From contig QIAU01000134.1 of the NCBI GenBank assembly GCA_003225055.1, positions 1 to 64,000 on the forward strand: DNA of 64,000 nt, written 5' to 3'. This document shows positions 17,855-26,293 of the stretch, in pieces. A program made the translations under genes and the position numbers. Within the stretch, counting starts at the first letter, position 1. The number at the start of each line of letters is the position of its first letter. The notes below the pieces were generated by a model. It ran no database searches. It had not been told where the DNA came from and saw only the letters and a program-made list of their open reading frames with translations. This DNA is from Acidobacteriota bacterium (GTDB taxonomy: Bacteria > Acidobacteriota > Terriglobia > Terriglobales > Acidobacteriaceae).

Positions 17855-18247
17855 GGCATCTCCGACGCGCCAAGTCTATCGGAATTGGCCACCTAAGAAC
17901 AGAGTCGCTCGCAGCGTTTTCTCAGCGTTTATCGCGGAGCAGCCGACTGCTATCAGGGCACGTCTTCAGAGGCCGCGGAAACGTCGGTTTTGGGTGGCGC
18001 AGCGCTTTAGCACCTTATTCTCATTGGCGGCTTAGCCGCTGAGGTCATTATTTCGATTTTTTCCCCCAGTTCTGTTCATACCTGGTCGCGAGCGGCTCAG
18101 AAAGCGTGTAGGTTTAGGTTTAGCCCAAGACCTCTCCCTGCCGATGGTTAAAGCGGCCTCCAACTCCGGTTTCGACGCACCGGCCAAGCTGGCGTCCGGA
18201 CACGAACTTTGGTTCGAACCGAGGCATGCCCGCATCTAATCGACTGT
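17855..18247. other. Non-coding region between cfa and the tmRNA promoter
   Basis: About 390 nt without a supported gene. It must contain the cfa promoter on the minus strand. The only structure I see is a GCGGC-TTA-GCCGC palindrome at about 18027-18040; nothing else recognised. Confidence 0.5.
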
Positions 18248-18276
18248 TTGACTTCCAACTGTTTGCCACCTAGATT
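18248..18276 (+). promoter_or_regulatory. Sigma-70 promoter of ssrA
   Basis: TTGACT (18248-18253), a 17-nt spacer and TAGATT (18271-18276). The predicted transcription start is near 18283, about 26 nt before the mature 5' end of tmRNA, which is normal for a precursor trimmed by RNase P. Confidence 0.7.
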
Positions 18277-18308
18277 GGAAGCAGCTCTTTGAATGGCCTT
18301 CCCGCACT

Positions 18309-18677
18309 GGGGGCGTCACGGCTTCGACGAAGATGCTTGCGGCCAAGAGGCATGCCGGGGTGCACACACCCGCAATCGAGTGCAAAACAATAATTGCCAA
18401 TCAACAGATGGCATACGCTGCTTAATTAATTAAGTAGCCGTCCTCTGCGGCTTTGCCCGTGGGCCGCAGAAGGGCGTCGCACAGCGGGCTGGCTCTGGTA
18501 GCTACGTCTGGGTTATCGGAGCGAGACCTTCAGGCTAGCGGCTTGCGTTTCTTGTCCGTTCTGAGCGTCGGCCGCGAACGTTCCAGGGTAATGCCTGGGG
18601 CAGGAACCGGACTAAGCATGTAGGCTCTTGACCAGTGACATTTTCGGACGCGGGTTCGACTCCCGCCGCCTCCACCA
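18309..18677 (+). ncRNA. ssrA: Transfer-messenger RNA (tmRNA)
   Basis: The tRNA-like ends pair: GGGGGCG at 18309-18315 with CGCCTCC at 18667-18673, followed by encoded ACCA. The 5' part reads GGCTTCGACG and the T-arm GGGTTCGACTCCC, both conserved. The tag reading frame is GCC AAT CAA CAG ATG GCA TAC GCT GCT TAA (18396-18425), giving ANQQMAYAA; the AYAA end is a protease degron of the type reported for Acidobacteria. tmRNA rescues stalled ribosomes with SmpB and tags the incomplete proteins. Its 3' end is a common integration site and is repeated twice downstream. Confidence 0.93.
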
Positions 18678-18702
18678 GCTAATTTTCAATAAGCTAGAAG
18701 AC

Positions 18703-18861
18703 ATGTGTGTGGTTCAAACCAGAAACAAGAAACTTGTTCCCAAGAACCCGATCATAATCATTAAGGTCTATGAAGTCTTGCCGCGTCCCAGGCAGACGCG
18801 GCTCGATGGTGGGAAGGATGATGAGCCACCCTCTCGATCAATTACCTTCGGCGACGTTTGA
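18703..18861 (+). CDS. Possible small protein directly after tmRNA
   Basis: A 52-residue frame from ATG 18703, with an Ile-rich strand (PIIIIKVYEV) and a polar Asp/Lys tail (GGKDDEPPS). The composition is more protein-like than surrounding frames, but there is no good ribosome binding site and no recognised family. It may be a cargo remnant of the island. Confidence 0.22.
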   Translation: MCVVQTRNKKLVPKNPIIIIKVYEVLPRPRQTRLDGGKDDEPPSRSITFGDV

Positions 18862-19070
18862 GCCTTAGCCCACGGCGATAGACTGATTACGCCGGCTAAT
18901 TGAGCTGTTCCTCCAGCTTGAGCGAAAAACGCGCTCACTCTCAGCTCACGATTCATTGTTCCCGAAACGTTCCCGACGGCGTTTTTTGTGAGCTTGGACA
19001 AAGGCGGCTGTGTGTTTTTCCAAGTGGGTTCGTTCGCAGCCAGTAAAGCAACCCACAAAGAGTTGCTGTC

Positions 19071-19229
19071 CTACTCGCCCCACTTTGGCGGAGGCTCCTT
19101 ACGGTATTCGTCTAAAGCACGTTCAAGTTCTCTGGTGAGTTCCAACAGGCGTTGTGGATCTGTTTCCCGCGATGCTTCGTCGGCTATTTCCTGCCATCGA
19201 CGCCGGGGTTTGGCATCATCTTGCGGCAT
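19071..19229 (-). CDS. Small conserved-type protein (RRRWQEIADEAS...)
   Basis: 52 residues from ATG 19229 to TAG 19071. The sequence is a strongly amphipathic charged helix: RRRWQEIADEASRE followed by LLELTRELERALDEY and a Pro-rich end (PPPKWGE). Very short proteins of this pattern (R-R-W-x-x-I-A-x-E-A-S-x-E) are frequent in acidobacterial genomes; their role is unknown. It seems intact within the otherwise decayed island. Confidence 0.55.
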   Translation of the reverse strand: MPQDDAKPRRRWQEIADEASRETDPQRLLELTRELERALDEYRKEPPPKWGE

Positions 19230-19447
19230 GAGGCACCCCCCTATGAGGTAAATGAAGTAGCCCAGACGTAACGTGTATGTTCAAACAAGCGGGGGGGAAC
19301 TGCTGCTTTTTATATCGCAATACGATGCGCCAAATCAAGGAAGGGCGCCGTGGAGGTCGAGTAGTGGGCTACTTTGAAAAAATTGTTAAATGCCGTACCC
19401 GACAGGCAGCAGCAAAAATCCGCCGACGACCACCCGCGTGTGCCACT

Positions 19448-19567
19448 TTACTGGCGGTTTGCCGTAGCCACGCAAGCAGAAAGGAACAGGAATGCACCCA
19501 TCAAGATCGGCGCATAGTTAACGAGTGCATTGCTGATCGTGTAGATACCTCCGTCAATCGGAGTCAT
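19448..19567 (-). CDS. Possible small membrane peptide
   Basis: 39 residues from ATG 19567, with one convincing membrane helix (YAPILMGAFLFLSACVA) and a short polar tail. The frame is open 36 nt further upstream without a better start. It may be the C-terminal remnant of a larger membrane protein carried by the island rather than a gene. Confidence 0.22.
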   Translation of the reverse strand: MTPIDGGIYTISNALVNYAPILMGAFLFLSACVATANRQ

Positions 19568-19605
19568 GCCGCCCTTGCCCTCCGTCCGTTCAGCGGATTC
19601 CTAGA

Positions 19606-19695
19606 GAGCTACAAGTCGAGTATGAGAGCGCGAGTCAGTTCAACCGCGAGTATAAACGCTTCTTCGGCCAGCGCCGATGGGGGATATCAATGCGC
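19606..19695 (+). pseudogene. AraC-family regulator, C-terminal remnant
   Basis: The frame at 19606-19665 reads ELQVEYESASQFNREYKRFF, the second helix-turn-helix of AraC regulators (the YESASQFNREYKRxFG motif). After GQ the expected continuation PMGDI appears one base out of frame, so a frameshift is present, and the N-terminal effector domain and first HTH are missing. A clear decay product of a transcription factor. Confidence 0.6.
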
Positions 19696-20093
19696 GTCGG
19701 CTCGCCGAGCCCGCAACAACTGGCGACTGACAACGACTCACTCAACGGGGATGAAGCAGTTCTTCACTCAAGTCCGATCTGCTGATCGCCACTGTGCCCA
19801 AGCCCTTGCCGATGCGCCATTCATGGGCGTGTCTGTTCCCAACCACTGAACGCGATATGTGCAATCGATGATGCCCGGATCGGCCAGCCGGAAACTAATC
19901 CGGCCATCGAAAGTTATTTTCGTTGCTGGCGATTTGCGCCATGCTCTTCGCCTCGGAGCCGCAGTTTTCCAAGTGCATTTCGCCGTTTCAGAAAATGGGT
20001 ACCGTTTTTATACCGCCGACCCGGCAAAGTGGCATTTTGGGCACCTGCCCCCCCAAGGTAGGCCCAACTTACGTAGAATCAATGGGTTGAATA

Positions 20094-20120
20094 GTTGTCG
20101 ATCCCCCGTCGCCTCCACCA
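20094..20120 (+). repeat. Degenerate tmRNA 3'-end repeat (att-like copy 2)
   Basis: The last 16 bases, CCCGTCGCCTCCACCA, match the tmRNA 3' end (CCCGCCGCCTCCACCA) at 15 positions, and TCGA upstream aligns with the T-loop. It is what remains after site-specific integration into ssrA. Confidence 0.65.
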
Positions 20121-20198
20121 GACTGGACCTCCTAATGGCCTGGACCGTCCCGGTTCCGGTATTGTAAGACCTAAAACAGCACCACGGCGGAGTTCGCC

Positions 20199-20651
20199 AT
20201 GTTCGCAGGATATCTCGCTCTGGTGACTGCGGCCTTGTTTACCGGTGCGGCATTTTACGTCAGTTTTGCCGAACAGCCGGCATGACCGGGTCTTAACGAT
20301 CATGCGCTTCTCGCTCAATGGAAGCCCGCGTATAAACGCGGCTTTGCAATGCAGGCGCCGCTCGCGGTCACAGGTTTTGTTTTGGGAATCGTCGCTTGGC
20401 GGCTCACAGGCGGCGTGATGTTCCTTATTGGAGGGGCGTTGCTACTTGCCAATTGGCCTTGGACCATTTTCGGCATCATGCCTACCAACAAGGTGCTACT
20501 GGCGACAGAACTGGAGGCTGCGAGTTCGCAGAGCCGGGCTTTGATTGTGAAGTGGAATCGTCTTCACTCTGTACTCAGACCTATCCGTGATCGTCGCCGG
20601 CGGACAGTCCTTGGATGCCTCGCGATCCTAGCCTTTCTGATCGCGCTGTGA
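20199..20651 (+). pseudogene. DUF1772-family membrane protein interrupted by one in-frame TGA
   Basis: ATG 20199 opens a frame with GYLALVTAALFTGAAFYVSF then EQPA, a TGA at 20283-20285, and continues in the same frame with LLAQWKPAYKRGFAMQ, three more hydrophobic helices and GIMPTNKVLLAT to a TGA at 20649. Together this is a complete DUF1772 protein (about 150 residues, four membrane helices, E-P-A and W-K-P-x-Y-x-R-G motifs). A single C-to-T change of an Arg CGA to TGA explains the break. DUF1772 proteins are often near AraC genes and oxidoreductases; function unclear. Confidence 0.72.
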
Positions 20652-20700
20652 CGATCCCAGTACCGAGACATTTCGGAATTGCCAGCTGGCGTCGATGTCT

Positions 20701-21125
20701 CGTAACCAGCGCAAAACATCAATCCTTGATGCGCGGAAGCTTGGTTACATGGTGGACGCGTTCACCGTGAGCGGCGTGAGCTGTCGGACGAGGACATTGC
20801 ACCGAAGAACGCCGGCAAATATATAAAAAAGATGTCGCCGGTTTCTGCAAGAGCGCGACTACGGAGGAAATCGCCGCGCAGGGCTACATTTTGACTCCGG
20901 GCCGGTATGTGGGCGCCGAAGAGGTACAGGATGACGGGGAGCCGTTCGAGCAAAGATTGAGCGTCTTACGGCTCAGTTTGAGCAACAGTTCATCGTGTCC
21001 GGATGGGCAACTCGGAAGTTGAGTTCTGCTCACGATGGTGAGGAATGCAGACACAACTCTGTTCATCGAGGCTCAAGCATTGCAATTGACATGAGCGGAA
21101 GGTCGGTTACGATAAAGGAAAGATG
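20701..21125 (+). pseudogene. Type I restriction methylase HsdM, C-terminal remnant
   Basis: Frame pieces align with the end of HsdM: DARKLGYMVD at about 20731-20760, RRELSDEDIA about 20 nt further in another frame, then GFCKSATTEEIAAQGYILTP and GRYVGAEEVQDDGEPFEQ at 20850-20955, the standard HsdM C-terminal motif. At least two frameshifts and loss of the methylase domain make it a pseudogene. It would have methylated adenine as part of a type I restriction system carried on the island. Confidence 0.68.
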
Positions 21126-21302
21126 AGATTCATGAGTTTTGAAGTGAAGGTCAAGTTGAAATTCTCGCAAGAAAAAGCAGACCAAGCAAGTGTGCCTCGC
21201 CCGACACTGCCAACTGTACGATAGATGCGAAATTGTGGGCCTTTTTGAGCCTTCTGCCTCTTAATGAAATCAGTAAGTTACAAGGGGTCAACAAAAGTTT
21301 TT

Positions 21303-21327
21303 AGTCCGACCCCCGCCGCTTCCACCA
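21303..21327 (+). repeat. Degenerate tmRNA 3'-end repeat (att-like copy 3)
   Basis: AGTCCGACCCCCGCCGCTTCCACCA here matches the tmRNA terminus over 25 bases with four differences, all transitions. It marks the right boundary of the decayed island. Confidence 0.7.
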
Positions 21328-21620
21328 ACATTCCAGCCTCTTCTTTTTGGACAACATCCTCCTGATCCAGTGCTCCGGAATCGTGCGCATTACTTCTGTA
21401 ATCCAAGGCTACTCTGCGTAAAAACGGCGCCCTTCCACGTATAAAGATTCATTCTTTCGTTAGTCAAGCCGGTTAATGTTGTTGAGCAACATAGTGGGCC
21501 GAACGGCCCTGATCGTGCTCCAGAACTGCAGTGTTCGCTCCGAGAAGGCCCTCCCCTCTGAGGAACAACATTCACCCAAATCACCCTCTTCACGCCCCAC
21601 CGGCCCTGATCGGCAAAGGT

Positions 21621-21980
21621 GTGCCCCGCAGTGTTGCGCGAGCCTTCGTGCGCTTGCCGGCGTGGATCACGGTTGGCTCTCCCCGCTCCGAGGAGCACGT
21701 TGCCTTTGTGCGTGACATTTCGCCGCGCGGAATTTTTTTCTATTCCGATTTCAAGCTGACCAAGGGGGACCATGTCGACTTCGTCCTGGAGTACCTCAGT
21801 GGCACCAGCCGTGTTCGGCTTCACCTCAGTGGCCGCGTAGTCAGGGTGGAACAGGCCGCGCCCAAGTCTGCCGTCGGCATTGCGGTGCTCTTCGATTCCC
21901 GGCATGACGAGGTACCGAACTCGCGCATTGCGGCCAGCGGCAAACCTGCCGCAAATTCCGCAGCCTCGAAGAAGTCCTGA
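21621..21980 (+). CDS. PilZ-domain protein
   Basis: About 119 residues. The PilZ core is visible: RAFVRLP (start of the domain), RDISPRGIFFYSD (the D-x-S-x-x-G c-di-GMP motif as DISPRG) and HLSGRVVRVE leading to GIAVLFDS. The N-terminal RxxxR that binds c-di-GMP is only partly visible. The start is uncertain: a GTG at 21621 places the domain at the N-terminus, while an ATG at 21531 adds 30 low-complexity residues. Probably a c-di-GMP receptor or PilZ-like adaptor. The next gene (STAS-like, broken) follows by 44 nt. Confidence 0.7.
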   Translation: MPRSVARAFVRLPAWITVGSPRSEEHVAFVRDISPRGIFFYSDFKLTKGDHVDFVLEYLSGTSRVRLHLSGRVVRVEQAAPKSAVGIAVLFDSRHDEVPNSRIAASGKPAANSAASKKS

Positions 21981-22024
21981 TTAGCGAACCACCAGGCAAT
22001 GTGCGCGGGCCCCCTCGTGGCACC

Positions 22025-22450
22025 ATGTCCCAGATTGCCGGCTCCGTATTCCCCGGTGGTAAGCGGCCTGTAACTCTCACGATCAATGTCGAGAAGCGCC
22101 TGGCCTACTCTGCATTTCTGGGGGATGTAACGGAGGGAGGAATTTGTACAACATTCCCGGACCATTCGATCGCATCCCAATTTCGATCCCACGTTCTTTG
22201 CAATTATCGATTTTCGCAGCGTCACCGACGCCAACATTTCAAACGATACTTTGCAAGCCATGGCCGGCAGCAAGAGCATTTTTGCCAACGAGGCGCACCA
22301 TGTCGTCATTGCCTCTCCAGCCTGATCGCGGGACTGGCCAAAATGTTCCAGGTCATGGCTGAAGAGACTCGCCCGAACTTCGCCGTCGTAAGAACGTCCC
22401 CTGAAGCGTACGAATATTTGCGGGAACACTTAGGAAAGAAAGCTAATTAG
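22025..22450 (+). pseudogene. STAS-like protein gene with two compensating frameshifts
   Basis: The frame from ATG 22025 encodes TINVEKRLAYSAFLGDVTE; from about 22137 the homologous reading moves one frame (PNFDPTFFAIIDFRSVTDAN, SKSIFANEAHHVVIASP) and near 22317 returns to the first frame (LIAGLAKMFQVMAEETRP to YLREHL). One extra G in GGAGGGAGG and one missing base near 22317 account for this. The restored protein of about 140 residues has the two-helix-plus-strand pattern of SpoIIAA-like/STAS-like proteins. Both halves look well conserved, so either the mutations are recent or the assembly has two errors. Confidence 0.6.
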
Positions 22451-22583
22451 GCAACTCCTTCGCGTTCTCCAGCAACGGCTGGCACCTAGGCGTGCTTTGC
22501 CAAGCCCGGCGAAGGCCGGGGACGCATGAAGCTGAGGACTAGCACTGGACGCTGAGAGTGATAGAGTTTAGGTGAGGTCAACC

Positions 22584-23252
22584 GTGCGTGTCCTGATTGT
22601 CGAAGACGAACTACGGATGGCGGAAAACATCGCGCGCAGCCTTCGCGAAGGCGCCAGCTACGCTGTAGACATTGCCACCGACGGTGAAGAAGGCCTATAC
22701 ATGGCTCAGTCAGAGCCATACGATGCGGTACTTCTGGACCTGATGCTGCCTCGCTTGGACGGTCTGAAATTATTGAAGCAGCTACGCCATAGCAAGCAGC
22801 ACACCCCCGTGCTTGTCCTTACAGCTCGCGAGGAAAAAGAATCCGTGGTAGCCCTGCTGAATGCCGGAGCGGATGATTACCTGACCAAGCCTTTTGACTT
22901 GGGCGAACTGCTGGCTCGGACCAAGGCGCTCATCCGCCGTGGCAAGGGTCAGGCCTCGCCTGTGCTGACGATTGGCAATTTGGAAATCAACACCAGCAAT
23001 CGCGCTGTGCGCAGGGCAGGCAAGAACATTCCTCTGACCGCTATGGAATATCGCGTATTGGAATACCTGGCGCACCGCCCGGGCGCCATCGTTTCCAAGG
23101 CCGAACTTCTCGAACATCTTTACGACTACAACTGGGAAAAATTCAGTAACGTGATCGAGGTATATATCTCGGGGCTACGTCGCAAACTGAATGATGATTC
23201 CGAGCGTCAACTGATTCACACTCTGCGTGGCCAGGGTTACATGCTTCAATGA
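22584..23252 (+). CDS. OmpR/PhoB-family response regulator
   Basis: 222 residues. Receiver domain with acidic pocket VEDE, phosphoacceptor Asp in LLDLMLPRLDG (about 50), T in LVLTAREE and K in YLTKPFD; then a winged helix with LTAMEYRVLEYL, the recognition helix region NVIEVYISGLRRKL and RGQGYML. The GTG at 22584 is chosen because AGGTGAGG lies just upstream. The stop overlaps the histidine kinase start (ATGA), so both are coupled. It binds DNA when phosphorylated; its targets are unknown. Confidence 0.93.
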   Translation: MRVLIVEDELRMAENIARSLREGASYAVDIATDGEEGLYMAQSEPYDAVLLDLMLPRLDGLKLLKQLRHSKQHTPVLVLTAREEKESVVALLNAGADDYLTKPFDLGELLARTKALIRRGKGQASPVLTIGNLEINTSNRAVRRAGKNIPLTAMEYRVLEYLAHRPGAIVSKAELLEHLYDYNWEKFSNVIEVYISGLRRKLNDDSERQLIHTLRGQGYMLQ

Positions 23253-24673
23253 AGGGCCCGACCAAATCGATCAAGGGACATCTGATCCTGACCGTGGTAT
23301 TGTCCCAGCTTGTACTGGCGGCCGGTCTGGTCTTCACGGGCGTATTCTACCTGCAGCGGCGTTTGCAGGCGGCCCTCGACGCTGACTTGCAGGCGCGAGC
23401 CATGAGCGTTGCCGCCCTCGTACGCTACGCGGAGGACGGCAGCCATAACCTGGTTTTTGAGAAGAGCTTGGTTCCACCTCCGCTGGACTTGTCTCATCCC
23501 GATTTTTACGAAATTCGAAAAGACACGACCGTCCTGGCACGATCCCCTAACTGGCCGGCCGACCTGACCTTCGACAACACCAAGCCCAGAGCCTATCGTT
23601 CGCTGATGTCCTCAGGCCTACCCTACCGGGCGCTGCACCTGAATGAAGTTCCCATTCTGGATCGAGAAGAAGCCCCACCGTCCAGTTCTGACACGTTGAT
23701 CGTGGTCTACGCTGAGCCCACCCTGGCCCTGCGCAAGCAGGTTTTGGCCGCGGGAGTTTACATTGCGCTGGCCAGTCTCATACTGCTGGGGGCAACCGTT
23801 CTTCTGGCGCTTTGGGGCATTCGTCGCGGGCTTCTCCCATTGCAACTCCTGGCTGCCGAAGCAGCTCAAATCTCATCCCAGAACTGGGAACTGCGAGCGC
23901 CTCCAAACGCCATGCGGGTCGAGGAACTCAAACCGCTCACCGATGCCATGGGTACCATGCTCGATCGTCTCCGGCAGTCGTTTCTGCAGCAGCGCGAATT
24001 TTTAGGCAACGCTGCGCACGAGCTGAAAACCCCGGTCGCCATCCTGAAATCAACTCTGCAATCGCTTCTGCAAAAGCCGCGGACAGCGGCAGAATACGAG
24101 GCCGGCCTGGGCCAGGCCCTCGAGGATATGGAGCGCCTGGAAAAACTGCTGCATTGGATGCTTCGCCTGGCGCGCGCTGAACAGTGGGCGCAGGGCGCCT
24201 TGCAGCGCGACCTCGAAGAGATCGAAATATCGAACACTTGCGAGGAAGCCATCGCGGGACTCCGTGGTCTGGCTCGTTCGCGCAACATCAATCTCGAACT
24301 CAAGGCGGAGAGCAGCCTGGTCTGCAAGGCAGATCCCGAGGACTTGGAACTCGTCTGGGTCAATCTCCTGGAGAACGCCATCCGCTACAGCCCCGCCGGC
24401 GGGACGGTGAAGGTCAGCATCAGCCGCCATAATGGACGAGGTACGGTGGTGGTGGAGGACCACGGCCCCGGGATCCCGGACAAAGATCTCCCTCACATTT
24501 TCGAACGCTTCCGCCGGGCCGATCCCTCCCGCACCCGGGAAAGCGGAGGATTCGGATTGGGCCTTGCGATTGCAAAAGCGCTGGTCGAGGCGTACGGGGG
24601 AACCATCACTCCCGAGAGCACTCTAGGACAGGGCACCCGGATGATGGTAATGCTTCCTTCCGAGCGGAAGTAG
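23249..24673 (+). CDS. Membrane sensor histidine kinase
   Basis: 474 residues. Two membrane helices (about 11-33 and 168-190) flank a periplasmic sensor of about 130 residues; then a HAMP-like linker, the H-box NAAHELKTPVAILKST with phospho-His near 253, N-box VNLLENAIRYS, G1 DHGPGIPD, F-box HIFERF and G2 GFGLGLAIA. It autophosphorylates in response to an external signal and transfers phosphate to the OmpR protein encoded 4 nt upstream. The sensor domain is of no named type that I recognise. Confidence 0.93.
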   Translation: MKGPTKSIKGHLILTVVLSQLVLAAGLVFTGVFYLQRRLQAALDADLQARAMSVAALVRYAEDGSHNLVFEKSLVPPPLDLSHPDFYEIRKDTTVLARSPNWPADLTFDNTKPRAYRSLMSSGLPYRALHLNEVPILDREEAPPSSSDTLIVVYAEPTLALRKQVLAAGVYIALASLILLGATVLLALWGIRRGLLPLQLLAAEAAQISSQNWELRAPPNAMRVEELKPLTDAMGTMLDRLRQSFLQQREFLGNAAHELKTPVAILKSTLQSLLQKPRTAAEYEAGLGQALEDMERLEKLLHWMLRLARAEQWAQGALQRDLEEIEISNTCEEAIAGLRGLARSRNINLELKAESSLVCKADPEDLELVWVNLLENAIRYSPAGGTVKVSISRHNGRGTVVVEDHGPGIPDKDLPHIFERFRRADPSRTRESGGFGLGLAIAKALVEAYGGTITPESTLGQGTRMMVMLPSERK

Positions 24674-24712
24674 TCAGCAGGCTCTATCCATATTCCGGGG
24701 TTGCTTGATCGA

Positions 24713-24870
24713 TTAGCTCTCCATCCCGTGAATCCAAAGCCGCAGGCCGGTCAGGGTTGCTCCTATCACCAGTAGCCAAATAGTGGAGTCTGAAGCGCCG
24801 ATAATTGGGCTCCCGCAAAAAAGAATGAGCCCCAGAACCAGCGCCCCTCCTGTAAGGTGTTGTCCAGGTA
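24713..24870 (-). pseudogene. Possible small membrane protein remnant in the 24674-25019 gap
   Basis: On the minus strand the frame ending at 24713 reads GGALVLGLILF, GASDSTIWLLVIGATLTGLR and LWIHGMES, two plausible membrane helices, but has no start codon before an upstream stop. In the frame one base away an ATG at 24902 (GSCLLAGLSVT) could supply the N-terminus, so one frameshift near 24850 would join them. No ribosome binding site supports an intact gene. The remainder of the gap is featureless. Confidence 0.3.
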
Positions 24871-25019
24871 ACGCTTAGACCCGCCAACAAGCAACTCCCC
24901 ATCCCTCATCCTGGTTGCTGCTGGCGGCCATGCCGTGGGATTTGTGAACAATGACCTAGACTAGTGATCTTACGTCAATCAGGTGACGCCTGAACGAGGA
25001 GAAAATCAGCGGTGGGAGG

Positions 25020-25406
25020 TCAGTTGGTCTTGTGGCTTTCTAGAAGTTCTTTGATTTTGGCCAGCAGGTATTGCGGATCCTCTTCGCCTTTCCGAATCCA
25101 TAAGTCGGCCACGCCCAGAGCTTCGTCCAGCAGGGTTCCATAGGCCGACAAGATGATGATTGGGGTTGATGGACGCAGGCGCTTAAGTTCGCGCGCCACG
25201 GCTACACCGTTCATACCCGACATCCAGTAGTCCAAAATGACGGCATCAACCGGCTCCGACTGGAACATCCGGATGCCCTCGCCACCGGAGCGCGCCGTGA
25301 TGACCCGGTGGCCCGCGGATTCCAGCAGGATCTTCCGAACTTTTAGTCCGGGTTCCTCGTCGTCAATGCACAGAACCGTTGTGGACTTATCTTCCGTTTT
25401 CGGCAT
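25020..25406 (-). CDS. Stand-alone receiver protein (CheY-like)
   Basis: 128 residues, a single receiver domain: LCIDDEE acidic pair, Asp in VILDYWMSGMNG (about 59), S in IILSAYG. The conserved Lys of the last strand is shifted (WIRKGEED), so signalling geometry may differ from CheY. No output domain. Last of four minus-strand receiver genes, downstream of a NarL-type kinase, and likely part of a multi-receiver relay. Confidence 0.85.
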   Translation of the reverse strand: MPKTEDKSTTVLCIDDEEPGLKVRKILLESAGHRVITARSGGEGIRMFQSEPVDAVILDYWMSGMNGVAVARELKRLRPSTPIIILSAYGTLLDEALGVADLWIRKGEEDPQYLLAKIKELLESHKTN

Positions 25407-25446
25407 GTGGTTCCGACTATGCTACTCGAAATGGGGGTAGCGTGCC

Positions 25447-25869
25447 TTAATTGGCTCTTCCGGACAGCCTGGAACCATGGTCAAGTTGGTGGAGAATCGA
25501 GTCAATCATTTCAGCGGCAGGGCTTGACTGTTTGTAAATTTCTCTTACTCCGTAATTAATAGCGGCCTGCAAGGCCAATACGTCAGGTTCGGTCGGCGAA
25601 ACCACGCAGACGAAGGCTCTGGGAAAGACCAAATGCAATACCCCGGCCAGGGTCCAGCCATCTCCGCCTTTTGCCAATTGTGAAGAGACAATTGCGATCT
25701 CGAAGTAATGCTCGGTCATGGCCGAAAGGGCCTGCGGCAATTCCCCCGCGACGATGGTCACAAATCCTTTTTCCAAGAGCGCCACTTGCAGCTTGGAAAT
25801 GACGGCCTTATCGCTGTGTACCAGCAAGGCCATCCTGGGAGGTTTGCCCACCGCGGCCTTAGCGCTCAT
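25447..25869 (-). CDS. Pseudo-receiver domain protein lacking the phosphoacceptor Asp
   Basis: 140 residues with the receiver fold but an altered active site. The acidic pair is reduced to HSDK, and the strand that normally ends in Asp reads IAIVSSQLAKGGDG, with Ser at the phosphoacceptor position. It therefore should not take phosphate from a kinase in the usual way. Its start overlaps the preceding receiver gene by 11 nt, so the two are translated together; it may bind or block its partner. Confidence 0.72.
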   Translation of the reverse strand: MSAKAAVGKPPRMALLVHSDKAVISKLQVALLEKGFVTIVAGELPQALSAMTEHYFEIAIVSSQLAKGGDGWTLAGVLHLVFPRAFVCVVSPTEPDVLALQAAINYGVREIYKQSSPAAEMIDSILHQLDHGSRLSGRAN

Positions 25870-26263
25870 CGGCGCCTCCCAACTGGCGCTGCTTGGAAAT
25901 CAGCCGGTTCAAGGCGGAAATCAGGTCCCGCAATTCTACCGGCTTGTGTGCCAGATAATCGATGCCCATTTCCAGGGCGGCACGTGAATTCGCCATGCTG
26001 GCAAAGCCGGTGCAGACTACCACCGCAGGCCGTGGCTTCGCCATCATCGCCACACGCGCCACTTCCAGCCCGATGTCCTCTTCCTCCATATTCAAGTCCG
26101 TGATAACGGCATCGAATCGGCCGTTTCTCTTGATCAGGCCGACCGCCTCGGTGCTGCTTTTCGCCGTAGCCACTTCGTATCCTTCGCGCTCGAAAGCCAG
26201 TCGAAGGGTCTCAAGAATACTGCTCTCGTCATCCGCAAGAAGGATCGAACGCTTCGCGAGCAT
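25859..26263 (-). CDS. Stand-alone receiver protein
   Basis: 134 residues, one receiver domain: LLADDES, Asp in VITDLNMEEEDIG (about 56), T in VCTGFAS and K in HKPVEL. The insertion EEED after the Asp is shared with the neighbour at 26294 (DFSLEKEDLG), suggesting a local duplication. Overlaps the next gene by 11 nt. No output domain, so it probably acts through protein contacts. Confidence 0.85.
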   Translation of the reverse strand: MLAKRSILLADDESSILETLRLAFEREGYEVATAKSSTEAVGLIKRNGRFDAVITDLNMEEEDIGLEVARVAMMAKPRPAVVVCTGFASMANSRAALEMGIDYLAHKPVELRDLISALNRLISKQRQLGGADER

Positions 26264-26293
26264 AAGATTATTCCGAAGGCGCCAGTTTAGAGA

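Larger units (their letters stand above)
18651..21327. mobile_element. Decayed genomic island at the tmRNA 3' end
   Basis: The region from the tmRNA 3' end to the third att-like repeat has no intact long gene, unlike its neighbours. It contains three copies of the tmRNA end (18651-18677, 20094-20120, 21303-21327) and remnants of an AraC regulator, a DUF1772 protein and HsdM, plus small unknown reading frames. This arrangement suggests two successive integrations into ssrA followed by decay. No integrase is recognisable, so the element can no longer move by itself. Confidence 0.65.

Noticed and set aside
18628-18702. Start of a frame covering the tmRNA 3' end
   Set aside because: This part is the structural tRNA-like domain of ssrA; only the portion after 18703 could be protein and is listed with low confidence.
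19277-19849. 190-residue plus-strand frame in the tmRNA island
   Set aside because: Composition is Arg/Ser/Ala-rich and random; a real AraC fragment lies in another frame within it.
20094-21327. tRNA genes at the repeats ending in CCACCA
   Set aside because: Only the T-arm and acceptor end are present; no anticodon arm or 5' half is found, so they are copies of the tmRNA end.
24674-25019. Intact gene in the gap between the kinase and receiver genes
   Set aside because: Membrane-like segments occur but only in a frame without a start; kept as a possible remnant only.
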